Part shown: positions 19,749 through 28,649 of the stretch, in pieces | Position numbering within the stretch: position 1 is the first letter of the stretch | Layout: each line of letters starts with the position of its first letter | IMG/VR virus record: IMGVR_UViG_3300042539_000771 | Coordinates: 1 to 44,198 of that record | Reading direction: 5' to 3' (one strand) | From: a virus | DNA: 44,198 nt | Position numbers and translations under genes: made by a program | The notes under the pieces: model-generated | Seen by the model: only the letters and a program-made list of their open reading frames with translations | Database searches by the model: none | What the model was told of the DNA's origin: nothing

Positions 19749-21535
19749 TCGCGACGCTCCCGGATTCTTGGCTCGCCTTGATCCCTCCGCCCGGCCTCGA
19801 CGCGGAGCGCACGCCCGTTGCTTATGACGGGGACGCGGACCTCCCGACCCTCCGCCAGCGGATCGCGGATCTCGCCGCGGGGAAGCGCGGGGACGAATGG
19901 GGCGTGATCCGCCGGCTCGCGCTCGGGGAGCGCCTCTTTCGGATCGAGGGCGGCCCCGGCTCGAGCGATCTCCCTCTCGTCGTGGGCGTCGACGAATTCC
20001 TCTCAAAGCGCGTGATCTGGACGCTCGCCGCGGAGCTTCCCACGGCTCCGCCGGACGCGATCTCCGCGATCTTCGCGCCCTCTCTTTCGATCCTTCGGGA
20101 CGACGTCGCGGGCCTCGGGGGCGCGTCCTCGCGCTGGACCGAGGAGCACGTCCGAGAGAAGTGGATCCGCGCCTCCGAGAAGATCGAGACCGAGAACGCC
20201 GGAGCGCGCGCGTTCACGGATCGGCTCCTCGCCTCGACCGCGGAGGGCGCCGAGAAGCGCGCGACCTCGCTCCCGCTCGTCGCGCAGTTTGACGATCGGT
20301 ATTTCGTTCTCGACGATCGCGCCGAGGACCGCGCGCGCTACGAAGGACCCATGAAGGGCGTGGCCTTGCGGTCGATGGCTCGAGCGCTTTGGGGAGAGTC
20401 CCGCGTCCTGGATCAGACGACCGCGAAAGGTGCAGCCCGACCTATGAGCCCCGCGGAGATCGTCGACGCCTACGGGGTTGCGATCTCGACGATCGCGACC
20501 GAATACAGCGCGCTCGCGCCGCGCGTGGACGGCTTGACCTTGACGCTACCTCCGCCCGTCGGCGACATCCCGGAGCCCCAAGAGGATCGCGACGTCGCGG
20601 CCTGGCTAGAGATCCTCGATCCCTCCGGAGGGGTGCTCGATTGGATCGCCTACGCGCGCCGCGATCGCTTGACGTCGACGGCTCCGGCGCTCGCTCTGAT
20701 CGGAGGGGCCCAGGTGGGGAAAAGCCTACTCGCGGACGCGGTCGCGCGCACCTTCGGGGCGCGCCGCGCGACGCCGCTCCGGCGCGTTCTCGGCCAGTTT
20801 GCCGCGATGTTGGCGGCCTGCCCGGTCCTATTCGCAGACGAAGGGATCCCGCGCGACCCCCGCACGGGCGTCCCCCTCACGGAGGAATTTCGCGCGCTCG
20901 TTACGTCGATGGACCACGTCATCGAGGCGAAGGGGACGGATAGGTCCGTCTACGTCCGCGGAGGCGTTCGCGTCGTCCTCGCCGCGAACCGGCTTGATCG
21001 CCTTTTCGCATCGAGGGGAGCCTACGGAGCCCACGATATCGCCGCGTTGGCCCGGCGCCTTTTCGTCGTGGAGATCACAGATCCGGGGCGCGTCGAGGCC
21101 GCGCGATCGGTCTCGGTAGGCCTCGGATCTTTCGAGGGCGATCCCGTTCGCTTGGGTCGCGTCGCGCGACACCTCTCCTGGATCCAGCGCGAGCGCGACG
21201 CGAAGCCCCCGACGCCCCGCGCCGCGTTGGTCGAGCGCGAGCTACGGATCGGCTCCGACGTCGCGAGGGAGGCCCTCGACGCCCTCGAGGATTCGTATCC
21301 GGTCCCGTGGATTGCGCTTGACGGGGCTACGGTTTGGGTTCAGGTTACGCCGTGGGTGCAGCGGACGACCGCCGGATCGCTCGCCCCGCTCGCCCGGGCC
21401 CTCGGCGCCTACATCACGCACCCGAGCGAGAAGCGCCGCACGCACCCGACCACGAAGGTCCCCGATCCCTCGCGCTCGCGCTGGATCGGGCTCGATAGGG
21501 TCCGCCTCGCGGTGGACGGAGTAACACTCGAATGA
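19745..21535 (+). CDS. Superfamily 3-type replicative helicase
   Basis: This encodes 596 aa. The C-terminal half has Walker A LIGGAQVGKS (318-327), Walker B VLFADEG (361-367) and a motif C region VVLAANRLD (410-418), the order of SF3 / D5-like phage helicases. The N-terminal 300 residues are helical with a beta-rich section (YFVLDDRAEDRARYE) and correspond to the region between primase and ATPase in fused proteins. It should unwind DNA at the origin with the primase. Start GTG at 19745 overlaps the primase stop. Confidence 0.85.
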   Translation: MIATLPDSWLALIPPPGLDAERTPVAYDGDADLPTLRQRIADLAAGKRGDEWGVIRRLALGERLFRIEGGPGSSDLPLVVGVDEFLSKRVIWTLAAELPTAPPDAISAIFAPSLSILRDDVAGLGGASSRWTEEHVREKWIRASEKIETENAGARAFTDRLLASTAEGAEKRATSLPLVAQFDDRYFVLDDRAEDRARYEGPMKGVALRSMARALWGESRVLDQTTAKGAARPMSPAEIVDAYGVAISTIATEYSALAPRVDGLTLTLPPPVGDIPEPQEDRDVAAWLEILDPSGGVLDWIAYARRDRLTSTAPALALIGGAQVGKSLLADAVARTFGARRATPLRRVLGQFAAMLAACPVLFADEGIPRDPRTGVPLTEEFRALVTSMDHVIEAKGTDRSVYVRGGVRVVLAANRLDRLFASRGAYGAHDIAALARRLFVVEITDPGRVEAARSVSVGLGSFEGDPVRLGRVARHLSWIQRERDAKPPTPRAALVERELRIGSDVAREALDALEDSYPVPWIALDGATVWVQVTPWVQRTTAGSLAPLARALGAYITHPSEKRRTHPTTKVPDPSRSRWIGLDRVRLAVDGVTLE

Positions 21536-21726
21536 ACCCCCGCCCCGCCCGCCGCACGCCCTCCGCGCCCTCTCGACCGCTCGAGCCGGCGGAGCACCCC
21601 GACCGGATCGAAGCCCTCGACTCGGTCCCCGACGACGACGATCACGATCTCGCGATCGAGAGGCTCGAGAGGGTCGATCACTTTTCGAGCGCCGGATCGT
21701 TCGATTGGATTGGGCCGGAGGATTGA
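21532..21726 (+). CDS. Small acidic protein, function unknown
   Basis: This encodes 64 aa with a basic Pro-rich N-terminus (MNPRPARRTPSAPSRPLEPA) and an acidic C-terminal part (SVPDDDDHDLAIERLERVDHF). It overlaps the helicase stop as ATGA and ends directly before the nuclease start. Acidic phage peptides here may bind a replication protein or mimic DNA; nothing more can be said. Confidence 0.55.
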   Translation: MNPRPARRTPSAPSRPLEPAEHPDRIEALDSVPDDDDHDLAIERLERVDHFSSAGSFDWIGPED

Positions 21727-23433
21727 ATGCGGATCAGTCCAAGCATGATCGGGCGCCTGCATACGTGCGCCCGGATCCCGTCGTGGATCCTCGTTCGAAA
21801 CGTCCGGTTCGGGGACGACGTCCAGAAGGGCGCGAACGCCCTCGGAACGCGGTGCCATTCCCTCGTGGAATCCTACCTACGCACCGGCGCGCTTCCGGCC
21901 CTCGATGAAACGCTCGATGTCCAGCGCGGCGAAGCGACCGAGATCGCATACCCCGGCGCCATCGTGGCGGAAGCGCTGCACACGCTCCCCGCTCCGGGTT
22001 ACGCGGAGATCGAGATCGGGGCCCAGATCCAGCGCGAAGGCCTGATCTTTTTCTCGAAAGCGGACTATCGGATCCGGACCGAGACCGGCTCCCGGATCGG
22101 CGATCACAAATTCGTTCGCGATCTCGGCTCCGCCCTCTCCGCGACGCCCGGATCGACGAATAGCTACGGGGAGCCCAACTACCTCGGGGCGAACGTCCAG
22201 GCATTGATCCTCGCCGCGTGCGAGCTTGACGCGCGCCCCGAGATCGACGCGGTCGATCTCGCCTGGCACTACACCCAAACCCGCCCCTCGCGAGGGCGCT
22301 ACCCTACGCGCGTCGTTTCGCTCCGGCTAGATCGCGAGGCCGTCGAGCGCGGGATTGCGGCGCACGTCCTTAGCCCCGGGCGTCAGATCCTCGAGATCAA
22401 GCGCTTGCGCGTTCTCCCGGAAATGCTACCAGTCCGCGCGGAGTCGTGCCGAACCTTCGGCCGAACCTGCGAATACTCCGAACATTGCGCACTGACAGAC
22501 GAACAGAGAGGAATCCAAGCCATGACAACGCCCGATCAAAGCCCCGCCGCGCTCGCTTCCACGCTCGACAGACTCCGCGCTCTCGCCGCGTCGCAGACGA
22601 TCGGCGCCCCGCCTCCGCCCGCGCCTCCGCCTCCGCCCGCGCCTCCGCCCGCGCCTCCGCCCGCGCCTCCGCCCGCGCCTCCGCCCGCGCCTCCGCCTCC
22701 GCCTCCGCCCGCGCCTCCGCCTCCGCCCGCGCCTCCGCCAGTTGACCCCCGGTTCTCGGTCGGCGCCCGCTGGAAATGTCACGGGCGCGAATTCGAGATC
22801 GTCTCCGTCGAGGGCGACGCGGTCCGCGGCCGCGTTCTCTCGGACCTCGCCAGCCTCGACACGACGATCCGGAGCCTCGAGGCGTACCCGGACGCATTCG
22901 CGTTCGTCGGAGCCCCCGCCGCCCCCTCGGTCGCCCTCGAGGGCCCCGACCCGATCAACCCGCCGGAGGCCGCGGGGGCACCGAACGACGGCACGCAGGG
23001 CCCGCCGGCGCCTCCGAAGCGGGACGACACCCCGCCGTCGTCCGGACGCTACGCGGCCCTCACGCGCGACGAAGCCAAGACCGAAGCGGTCCGCCGCGGG
23101 CTCCTGACTGCGTCGTCGCGACACGGGCTCCCGGCGATCGTCGCCATGCTCGAGAAGTACGATCACGAGCACCCCGAGGGCCCGCCGACGGTCTCGATCG
23201 TCGCGACGTCGGAGATCCCGGCCGGGGCGCTCGTGACGATGACGGGGGAGCCCGCCGCACCATTCACCCCCGAGGACGTCGTCGCCGGGTTCCGCATGAT
23301 CCCGGAGACGGAGGGGCGCGTCGAACCCGCAATCGATGCCGCCGCGATCCGCTCCGCGCTCGATCGGCTCGGTCGCGCCGTCGAGGAGATCCACGCCGCC
23401 GGTGACGCCCTCCGCGCCTTGATCGGCGCGTAG
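21727..23433 (+). CDS. PD-(D/E)XK nuclease with Fe-S cysteines, proline-rich arm and C-terminal domain
   Basis: This encodes 568 aa. Residues 1-265 look like a Cas4/AddB-type nuclease: RCHSLVESYL (Glu49), KADYRIR (Asp113) and GDHKF (Asp126, Lys128) form the active site, and Cys14 with Cys241, Cys248 and Cys254 gives the one-plus-three cysteine layout of a 4Fe-4S staple. Residues 294-338 are a Pro/Ala arm encoded by near-perfect 12-bp repeats. The C-terminal 230 residues hold a small beta domain (VGARWKCHGREFEIVSVEG) and a helical region. An ATG with GAGAGGAA at 22522 may start the arm and C-terminal domain separately. Confidence 0.8.
   Translation: MRISPSMIGRLHTCARIPSWILVRNVRFGDDVQKGANALGTRCHSLVESYLRTGALPALDETLDVQRGEATEIAYPGAIVAEALHTLPAPGYAEIEIGAQIQREGLIFFSKADYRIRTETGSRIGDHKFVRDLGSALSATPGSTNSYGEPNYLGANVQALILAACELDARPEIDAVDLAWHYTQTRPSRGRYPTRVVSLRLDREAVERGIAAHVLSPGRQILEIKRLRVLPEMLPVRAESCRTFGRTCEYSEHCALTDEQRGIQAMTTPDQSPAALASTLDRLRALAASQTIGAPPPPAPPPPPAPPPAPPPAPPPAPPPAPPPPPPPAPPPPPAPPPVDPRFSVGARWKCHGREFEIVSVEGDAVRGRVLSDLASLDTTIRSLEAYPDAFAFVGAPAAPSVALEGPDPINPPEAAGAPNDGTQGPPAPPKRDDTPPSSGRYAALTRDEAKTEAVRRGLLTASSRHGLPAIVAMLEKYDHEHPEGPPTVSIVATSEIPAGALVTMTGEPAAPFTPEDVVAGFRMIPETEGRVEPAIDAAAIRSALDRLGRAVEEIHAAGDALRALIGA
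22522..23433 (+). CDS. Possible separate product from internal start (proline arm plus C-terminal domain)
   Basis: The ATG at codon 266 of the nuclease frame follows GAGAGGAA with good spacing, exactly at the end of the nuclease domain. Initiation here would give 303 aa: a short helix, the proline-rich arm, a small beta domain and a helical C-terminus. Either a fusion or two overlapping products is possible. Assigned from the Shine-Dalgarno and domain boundary only. Confidence 0.35.
   Translation: MTTPDQSPAALASTLDRLRALAASQTIGAPPPPAPPPPPAPPPAPPPAPPPAPPPAPPPPPPPAPPPPPAPPPVDPRFSVGARWKCHGREFEIVSVEGDAVRGRVLSDLASLDTTIRSLEAYPDAFAFVGAPAAPSVALEGPDPINPPEAAGAPNDGTQGPPAPPKRDDTPPSSGRYAALTRDEAKTEAVRRGLLTASSRHGLPAIVAMLEKYDHEHPEGPPTVSIVATSEIPAGALVTMTGEPAAPFTPEDVVAGFRMIPETEGRVEPAIDAAAIRSALDRLGRAVEEIHAAGDALRALIGA
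22609..22740 (+). repeat. 12-bp coding repeats for a Pro/Ala arm
   Basis: GCGCCTCCGCCC-type units repeat in frame and encode Ala-Pro-Pro-Pro. Unit lengths vary by whole codons, so slippage changes arm length without breaking the frame. Confidence 0.8.
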
Positions 23434-23434
23434 C

Positions 23435-25162
23435 GTGGCGGGCGGAGTCCAACCCTCCGCCGATCTTGAGCGTATCCTCTCGGTCCCGCGGCGTTCGTGG
23501 GGCCTCGAGGATGCGCGCGGGGTCGCGCGCGATCTGACCGCGGCGCTCCGGACCCCGGCGGGGACGCAGACCCTCCTGGAGCACCAAGCCCTAGCGCTTC
23601 TCGAGATCGGGATCTACGGGGGAGCCTATCTCCCGCTCCCCGTCGGAGCCGGAAAGACCCTGATCTCCCTTCTCGCCTCGAGAATGCGTCCGGAGATCGT
23701 CCGGCCCCTGATCTTGACCCGCGCGAGCTTAGTCGAAAAGACGAAGATCGAAGAGATCGAGTATCGGAAAAACTGGATCCTCCCGTCGTTCTTTCGCGTC
23801 GAGTCGTTCGAGCGTATGTCTCGCGTCGGAGCCGCGGGATTCCTCGAGGCGTACGCGCCCGATCTGATCATCGTCGACGAAGCGCACGCGTTGAAAAACA
23901 GGTCCGCCGCCGTCACGCGCCGCGTGTTCCGGTACCTCCGCCAGAATCCCCGCGTGCTTCTCGTCGCGATGACGGGATCATCTATCGGCACCTCGATCCG
24001 CGACGTCGCGCATATCATGGGCCGGTGTCTCGGGGCGCGCTCCCCGCTCCCGCACCACCACCACGACGTCGAGGAATGGGCCGCGGCCCTCGACGTAGGC
24101 GGGCGCGCGCGCCGGCTCGAGCCCGGGGCCCTGCTCCGCCTCGCGAACCCCGGCGAGGACGCGCGCGCCGCGGTCTGTCGTCGGATCCTCGAGACCCCCG
24201 GGATCGTTGCGATGCGGGGGACGACTATCGACACCCCGATCCAGATCCGATCGCACGTCGCAGATCACGACGACGCGCAGACCGCCGCGCTCGCCGCGCT
24301 CCGGACGACGGGCGAGACCCCGGACGGCGAACTAGCCGAGGACGCGATCGCGATCTGGCGCCACGCGCGCGAGATCTCGCTCGGGTTCTATAGCGTGTGG
24401 GATCCGCCGGCGCCGCTCGAATGGAAGCACGCACGCCGGGAATGGCACTCGCATTGTAGGGACATTCTCGAGAGCAACCGACGCGATCTCGACTCCGCGG
24501 ATCAACTCGCGCGCCACCTCCGCGCGCACCCCGATCACTACCCCGAGGCCGCCGCGTCGCTCGAACGCTGGCGCGTCGTCGAGCCCTATTTCAGGCCCAA
24601 TCCGCGCGCGCGCTGGATCTCCGGATCGGCGATCGATTGGGTCGCGCGCTACCTCGCGAAAGACAAGCGCCCCGCGATCGTATGGACCGATCGGCCCGTC
24701 GTCGGCGAAGCCCTCCGCGCTCTCCTCGGGATCCCCTACTACGGCGAGGAAGGGGTAGACCTTGCGACGGGCGCCTACATCGGACACGCGCGCGGACAGA
24801 CGATCGCGACGTCGAGCCGCGCCGGCGCGACCGGCCACAACCTGCAAGCGTTCTCCCGGAATCTCTGCCTTGACATTCCGCGGAGCCCGATCGCATGGGA
24901 ACAGCGGATCGGACGCACGCACCGGCCCGGACAGACGGCGGATCTGATCTCGGTCGATCTCCTTTTCGGCGTTCGCGAGGACGTTTCTGCGTTCGCCGCC
25001 GCCCAAGAGTACGCAGCGAACGTAGAAGCATTGACAGGCGCCCCGCAAAAGCTATGCTCCGCCGACTGTACCGAAGTCCTAGCCCCCGACGAGATCGAAG
25101 GAAAGAAGGAACCACGATGGCAAAAACCGAAGTTCAGTCTCTCACGTTCCCAGGATGGGTGA
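23435..25162 (+). CDS. SNF2/SF2-type DNA-dependent ATPase
   Basis: This encodes 575 aa. Motifs in order are: HQALALLEIG, Walker A PVGAGKT (69-75), DEAH (148-151), MTGSS (motif III), and WEQRIGRTHRPGQT near the C-terminus (motif VI of SNF2 proteins). Members remodel or translocate on DNA without strand separation and are common in phage replication clusters. Start GTG at 23435, two codons after the nuclease stop. The C-terminus overlaps the next gene by 46 nt. Confidence 0.85.
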   Translation: MAGGVQPSADLERILSVPRRSWGLEDARGVARDLTAALRTPAGTQTLLEHQALALLEIGIYGGAYLPLPVGAGKTLISLLASRMRPEIVRPLILTRASLVEKTKIEEIEYRKNWILPSFFRVESFERMSRVGAAGFLEAYAPDLIIVDEAHALKNRSAAVTRRVFRYLRQNPRVLLVAMTGSSIGTSIRDVAHIMGRCLGARSPLPHHHHDVEEWAAALDVGGRARRLEPGALLRLANPGEDARAAVCRRILETPGIVAMRGTTIDTPIQIRSHVADHDDAQTAALAALRTTGETPDGELAEDAIAIWRHAREISLGFYSVWDPPAPLEWKHARREWHSHCRDILESNRRDLDSADQLARHLRAHPDHYPEAAASLERWRVVEPYFRPNPRARWISGSAIDWVARYLAKDKRPAIVWTDRPVVGEALRALLGIPYYGEEGVDLATGAYIGHARGQTIATSSRAGATGHNLQAFSRNLCLDIPRSPIAWEQRIGRTHRPGQTADLISVDLLFGVREDVSAFAAAQEYAANVEALTGAPQKLCSADCTEVLAPDEIEGKKEPRWQKPKFSLSRSQDG

Positions 25163-25491
25163 CTTTCGCCGCGGGGATCCGCGGGACCGTCCGCGCCTCG
25201 CTTTGCGAAGCCGGGATCCAGATCGAGATCCCGACCCCGCGCCGATCGACGATCCGTGTCGTCATGACTCCGGAGCGCTTCGTCGCGTTCGAGCCGCGCC
25301 AGGCCTCGCACGCCGAGGCCCTGATCGCCGTCGCCGGCCTTCTCGACCATGAGACGATCGAGAAAGCGCTTGCGCTCGTTCTCGAGACGTGCGAGGATGC
25401 GGCGGAGGCATTCGATAGCGACGAGACCCGCGACCGCTCCGACGCCCTCCGTTTCCTCGCCGCGCTCGTTCGCGGCGTCGAGTCCGCCTGA
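25117..25491 (+). CDS. Unknown protein in the replication cluster
   Basis: This encodes 124 aa. A beta-rich N-terminal half (VTFAAGIRGTVRASLCEAGIQIEIP) is followed by a helical acidic C-terminus. The ATG at 25117 follows GAAGGAA and lies within the end of the SNF2-like gene. No family recognised. Context suggests a helper of DNA replication or recombination. Confidence 0.6.
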   Translation: MAKTEVQSLTFPGWVTFAAGIRGTVRASLCEAGIQIEIPTPRRSTIRVVMTPERFVAFEPRQASHAEALIAVAGLLDHETIEKALALVLETCEDAAEAFDSDETRDRSDALRFLAALVRGVESA

Positions 25492-25531
25492 TCCGAAACC
25501 CGAAACGCAACCAAGAAAGAAGAGATTCACC

Positions 25532-26179
25532 ATGACCGACACCTCGCTTCCCCAGATCCCAGGCCTCGACGATTCGACGGGCCTTGACACTCGACTTCCC
25601 TCCCCCGACCTCGGCGCACAGGACGTCCGGATCGACTTGATCCGGTTCCACCGATCAAGCTTCGGCAATCTCGACGGCGTCATGGTCGAGGTCACGGACC
25701 ACGACGGCAACGGGCGCGCCTGGCGGATCAACCTCGGCGGGAAATTCCCTAAATTTGGCGCGACCGACTGTAAGCGACTTGCGGCAGCGATCCGCGGCCT
25801 CGCGTTCGACGATCCGCGCGCCGCGGCCCTCTCGCCCGCGGAGGTCGCGAGCATGTACGGCCCGACCAACCCGTTCAAGGGTGCCAAGATTCGGATCGAG
25901 GCGTTCGAGTCCGACAAGGCCAACCCGAAGACGGGCCGGCGCTACGTGAACGCGCGCGTTCTCGGGCCCGCGACCGGCGCCCCCGCCGTGACGCACGCCC
26001 CCACGGCGGCCCCCGCGCCGGCCTTCCAGGCGCCCGCCGCGCCTCCGCCCCCTCCGGCCGCTCCGCCGGCGCCCGCCGCCGTCCAGGGCCCGCCCGCAGG
26101 CTGGTACGCCTTCCCCGTCGGCGACCCGCGCCACGGGACGCACTACTATGACGCGAGCGGAGCGATCCGGCCCGTCTGA
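25532..26179 (+). CDS. Putative ssDNA-binding / recombination-type protein with Pro/Ala linker
   Basis: This encodes 215 aa. Residues 28-150 are beta-rich (DGVMVEVTDHDGNGRAWRIN, GAKIRIEAFESDKANPKTGRRYVNARVL) and resemble an OB-fold, followed by a Pro/Ala-rich arm and a short C-terminal WYAFPVGDPRHGTHYYDASG. Such a layout is common in phage ssDNA-binding proteins, but an acidic C-terminal tip is lacking. The leader AAGAAAGAAGAGATTCACC before the ATG resembles those of the small-gene modules. A terminator follows. Functional call is tentative. Confidence 0.45.
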   Translation: MTDTSLPQIPGLDDSTGLDTRLPSPDLGAQDVRIDLIRFHRSSFGNLDGVMVEVTDHDGNGRAWRINLGGKFPKFGATDCKRLAAAIRGLAFDDPRAAALSPAEVASMYGPTNPFKGAKIRIEAFESDKANPKTGRRYVNARVLGPATGAPAVTHAPTAAPAPAFQAPAAPPPPPAAPPAPAAVQGPPAGWYAFPVGDPRHGTHYYDASGAIRPV

Positions 26180-26186
26180 TCTCCTG

Positions 26187-26225
26187 ACCCGGGCCCGATC
26201 GAGGGATGGCCCCGCGGGCCCGGGT
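26187..26225 (+). terminator. Intrinsic terminator before polymerase operon
   Basis: The 10-bp perfect stem ACCCGGGCCC/GGGCCCGGGT (26187-26196 with 26216-26225), 19-nt loop, is followed by TTGGTTCT. It splits the rightward unit into primase-to-OB genes and the polymerase group. Confidence 0.65.
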
Positions 26226-26256
26226 TTGGTTCTACTTTCTCCGGAGGATCGGATCG

Positions 26257-26550
26257 ATGCGCGCAACGACGGAACACGCCTGGATCGAGGGCCCGCGGTG
26301 GTCTCAATGCTCCCGATGCAGCGCGCGCGCGCACTGGATCGACGCCTCGCAGGCGTGCCCGGGGGCGCCGAAGAAAGACGACGAGATCGGGATCGAGATC
26401 GCGATCGCGCGGATCCGATCTGACCTCGACGTGTTCCGTTTTTGGTGGCTCGGACGGGTCGATCTCGGAACGACGCGCCCGAGCCTCGCCGAATGGCGCG
26501 CGGAGTTTCTCGAATGGTCGCGCGCGAACGGCGCGAGCGCGGCGCCGTGA
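26257..26550 (+). CDS. Small Cys-rich protein before DNA polymerase
   Basis: This encodes 97 aa. The N-terminal third has CSRCSARAHWIDASQACPG, a CxxC plus Cys/His pattern that probably binds zinc. The rest is helical with several Trp residues (FRFWWLGRVDLG, LAEWRAEFLEW). The ATG at 26257 was chosen over an earlier one because GGAGGA lies 8 nt before it. Overlaps the polymerase start as GTGA. Confidence 0.65.
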   Translation: MRATTEHAWIEGPRWSQCSRCSARAHWIDASQACPGAPKKDDEIGIEIAIARIRSDLDVFRFWWLGRVDLGTTRPSLAEWRAEFLEWSRANGASAAP

Positions 26551-28649
26551 AGATCTTCGGCCTGGATACCGAGACGTATCCGATCAAGCCCGCCCGCCAG
26601 GCGCCGCGCGTCGTTTGTGTCCAAACCCGCGACGAGACCGGGAGCCGCGTCGAGTTACGCGATCCCGGGCTCGATCGCCTCGAGTCCGCGCTAGCGGATC
26701 GCGCGGTCCTGATCGTGGGTCACGACGTCGGATACGACGCCCTCGCCTCGATCGCGACGCGCCCGCGCTTGCTCCTTCCATGGCTCGACGCGTACGAAGC
26801 CGATCGCGTTGTCTGCACCCACGTCCGGGAGAGCCTCGCGCGGATCGCCGAGGGCTCGAGCGATCGACACCGCGATCGCTCGCTCCTGGGGTGCGTCGAG
26901 CGGTACAAGATCCCGCACGCTTTCGAGACCGGAGACAAAGACAAGGGCTCCGTGCGGACCCGGTTTCACGAAGTCGACGGGATCCCCGTCTCCGCCTGGC
27001 CCGAGGGTTTCGAGCGGTACGCGCTGGCGGACCTCGTCGCCGTCGACGTTTTCGAGGCCCAGCGCGCCGCGTTCTCGCCCGCGTGGTTTCAGGATCAGTA
27101 TCGCCGCTCGCGCGCGGATTTTTGGCTGCGCGTCACCTCCGCCCACGGGATGCGAGTCGACGCTCGAGCCGTTGCTCGCTTCGCCGCGCTTGTCGAGGAG
27201 GAGCACCGGACGTGCCTTGCGATCCTCGCGGACGCGAACGAGGCCGCGCTGGCGCGCTTCGCGGACGATCACGATCTCGAGCGCGTCGACGCGGTCCCGC
27301 CGGTCCGCGGTCTCGTCCGCTACGAAGGGACGCGCGACCTCAAAGCCGCGCGCGCCCGCATGGAGTCCGTGTGCCTCGCTCGAGCGCTCCCCGTGCCCGT
27401 CACGGCGACCGGAAAAGAGAAGGGGCTCGACGTTGGGGCCGGCGCTTACGTCGCCTTGGACGCGGACGCCTGCGCCGCTTCGGGCGATCTCCAGCTTCGC
27501 GCCTATGCTCGCTTCACCTCGATCGGGACGCTCCGGAGCCGGGCCGATCGCCTCGCCCTCGCCGCGCGTCTCGGGGTCCCCGTACAACCCCGCTTCGATC
27601 CGCTGAAAAAGACGGGCCGGACCTCATGTAGCAAGGGAGAATCCGCACCCGGCGAGCCGCTAAACGCGGTCGGGGACCAGACTCAGAACCTCAACCGCGA
27701 GCCGGGCCTGCGCGAATGCTACGTCGCGCGCCCGGGGTGCGTGATCCTCTCGGGCGACTGGAAAGCCGCGGAGCTTCACACGCTCGCCCAGACTTGCGCG
27801 GATTGGGGCCTTGACTCCAACCTCGCGCGGGTTCTCCGGGAAAAGGACGCGCACGTTTGGTTCGGCGCGATCTCGCAGGGCTGGACGTACGAATACGCGA
27901 TCGAGGCCCTCCGCGGGGATCACGGGCCCGAGGCGAAAAAGAAGGCGAAAGCCGCGCGCCAAGGCGCGAAGGCCTGCAATTTCGGATTCCCGGGAGGGCT
28001 CGGGATCGCGAAGTTTCGAGCTTGGGCCGCGAAAACGTACGGAGTGATCTGGAGCGAGGCGGAGGCCTCGAGGCGCAAGGCCCAATGGCTCGACGCTTTC
28101 CCGGAAATGTTCGGATACTTCCGGATCGTCGATCGGATCGTCAACTCCGGCGCGCCGCTCGAGCATCCCCGCTCGGGTCGGTTCCGCGGGGATCTGACGT
28201 TCACGAGCGCCGCGAATTCGCCTTTCCAGGGCCGGTGCGCGGACATGCTCGTTGACGCGGGCTGGAGATCGATGGCCTGGATCTACCGCAACGGAATCCC
28301 GGCGCGGACGTGGAACGAGGCGCATGACGAGATCCTTTTCGAGATCCGAGAGGATCAGGCGCACGAGATCGCGACCGAGATCACGAAGATCATGGACGAC
28401 GTCGGCCGCGAATGGTGCCCGATCGCTCCGTGTCGCGCGGAGCCCGCGCTACAACGACACTGGCGGAAGGGCGCGGAGCCTGCGTACCGCGCGAGGCGCC
28501 TGATCCCGCACGAGGATCGGGACCTCGGCCCGGAGGATCTCGAGTCGATCCGAAAGGCTCTAGCGTCGGGCGAAGACGCCTTGCGCGTCTCTTGGACCTA
28601 TGGTATCGAGGAGTCGCGAGCGATCGCGATCGAAAGGGGCGGACGATGA
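26547..28649 (+). CDS. Family A DNA polymerase with 3'-5' exonuclease
   Basis: This encodes 700 aa from a GTG at 26547 (GTGA overlap). The exonuclease motifs are FGLDTET (Asp7, Glu9), VGHDVGYDA and a YALADLVAVDVF region (Exo III). The polymerase motifs are A (SGDWKAAELHTLAQ, Asp404), B (QGAKACNFGFPGG, Asn478) and C (NEAHDEILFE, His593-Asp594-Glu595). All key residues are in place. Its size fits T7-like and phage PolA enzymes. It leads a chain of genes with overlaps of only a few nt (usually 4) to 33032, so it is coexpressed with the ligase and nucleotide enzymes. Confidence 0.9.
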   Translation: MKIFGLDTETYPIKPARQAPRVVCVQTRDETGSRVELRDPGLDRLESALADRAVLIVGHDVGYDALASIATRPRLLLPWLDAYEADRVVCTHVRESLARIAEGSSDRHRDRSLLGCVERYKIPHAFETGDKDKGSVRTRFHEVDGIPVSAWPEGFERYALADLVAVDVFEAQRAAFSPAWFQDQYRRSRADFWLRVTSAHGMRVDARAVARFAALVEEEHRTCLAILADANEAALARFADDHDLERVDAVPPVRGLVRYEGTRDLKAARARMESVCLARALPVPVTATGKEKGLDVGAGAYVALDADACAASGDLQLRAYARFTSIGTLRSRADRLALAARLGVPVQPRFDPLKKTGRTSCSKGESAPGEPLNAVGDQTQNLNREPGLRECYVARPGCVILSGDWKAAELHTLAQTCADWGLDSNLARVLREKDAHVWFGAISQGWTYEYAIEALRGDHGPEAKKKAKAARQGAKACNFGFPGGLGIAKFRAWAAKTYGVIWSEAEASRRKAQWLDAFPEMFGYFRIVDRIVNSGAPLEHPRSGRFRGDLTFTSAANSPFQGRCADMLVDAGWRSMAWIYRNGIPARTWNEAHDEILFEIREDQAHEIATEITKIMDDVGREWCPIAPCRAEPALQRHWRKGAEPAYRARRLIPHEDRDLGPEDLESIRKALASGEDALRVSWTYGIEESRAIAIERGGR

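Noticed and set aside
22609-22740. CRISPR-like array
   Set aside because: The repeats are contiguous 12-bp coding units without spacers and encode a Pro/Ala arm.
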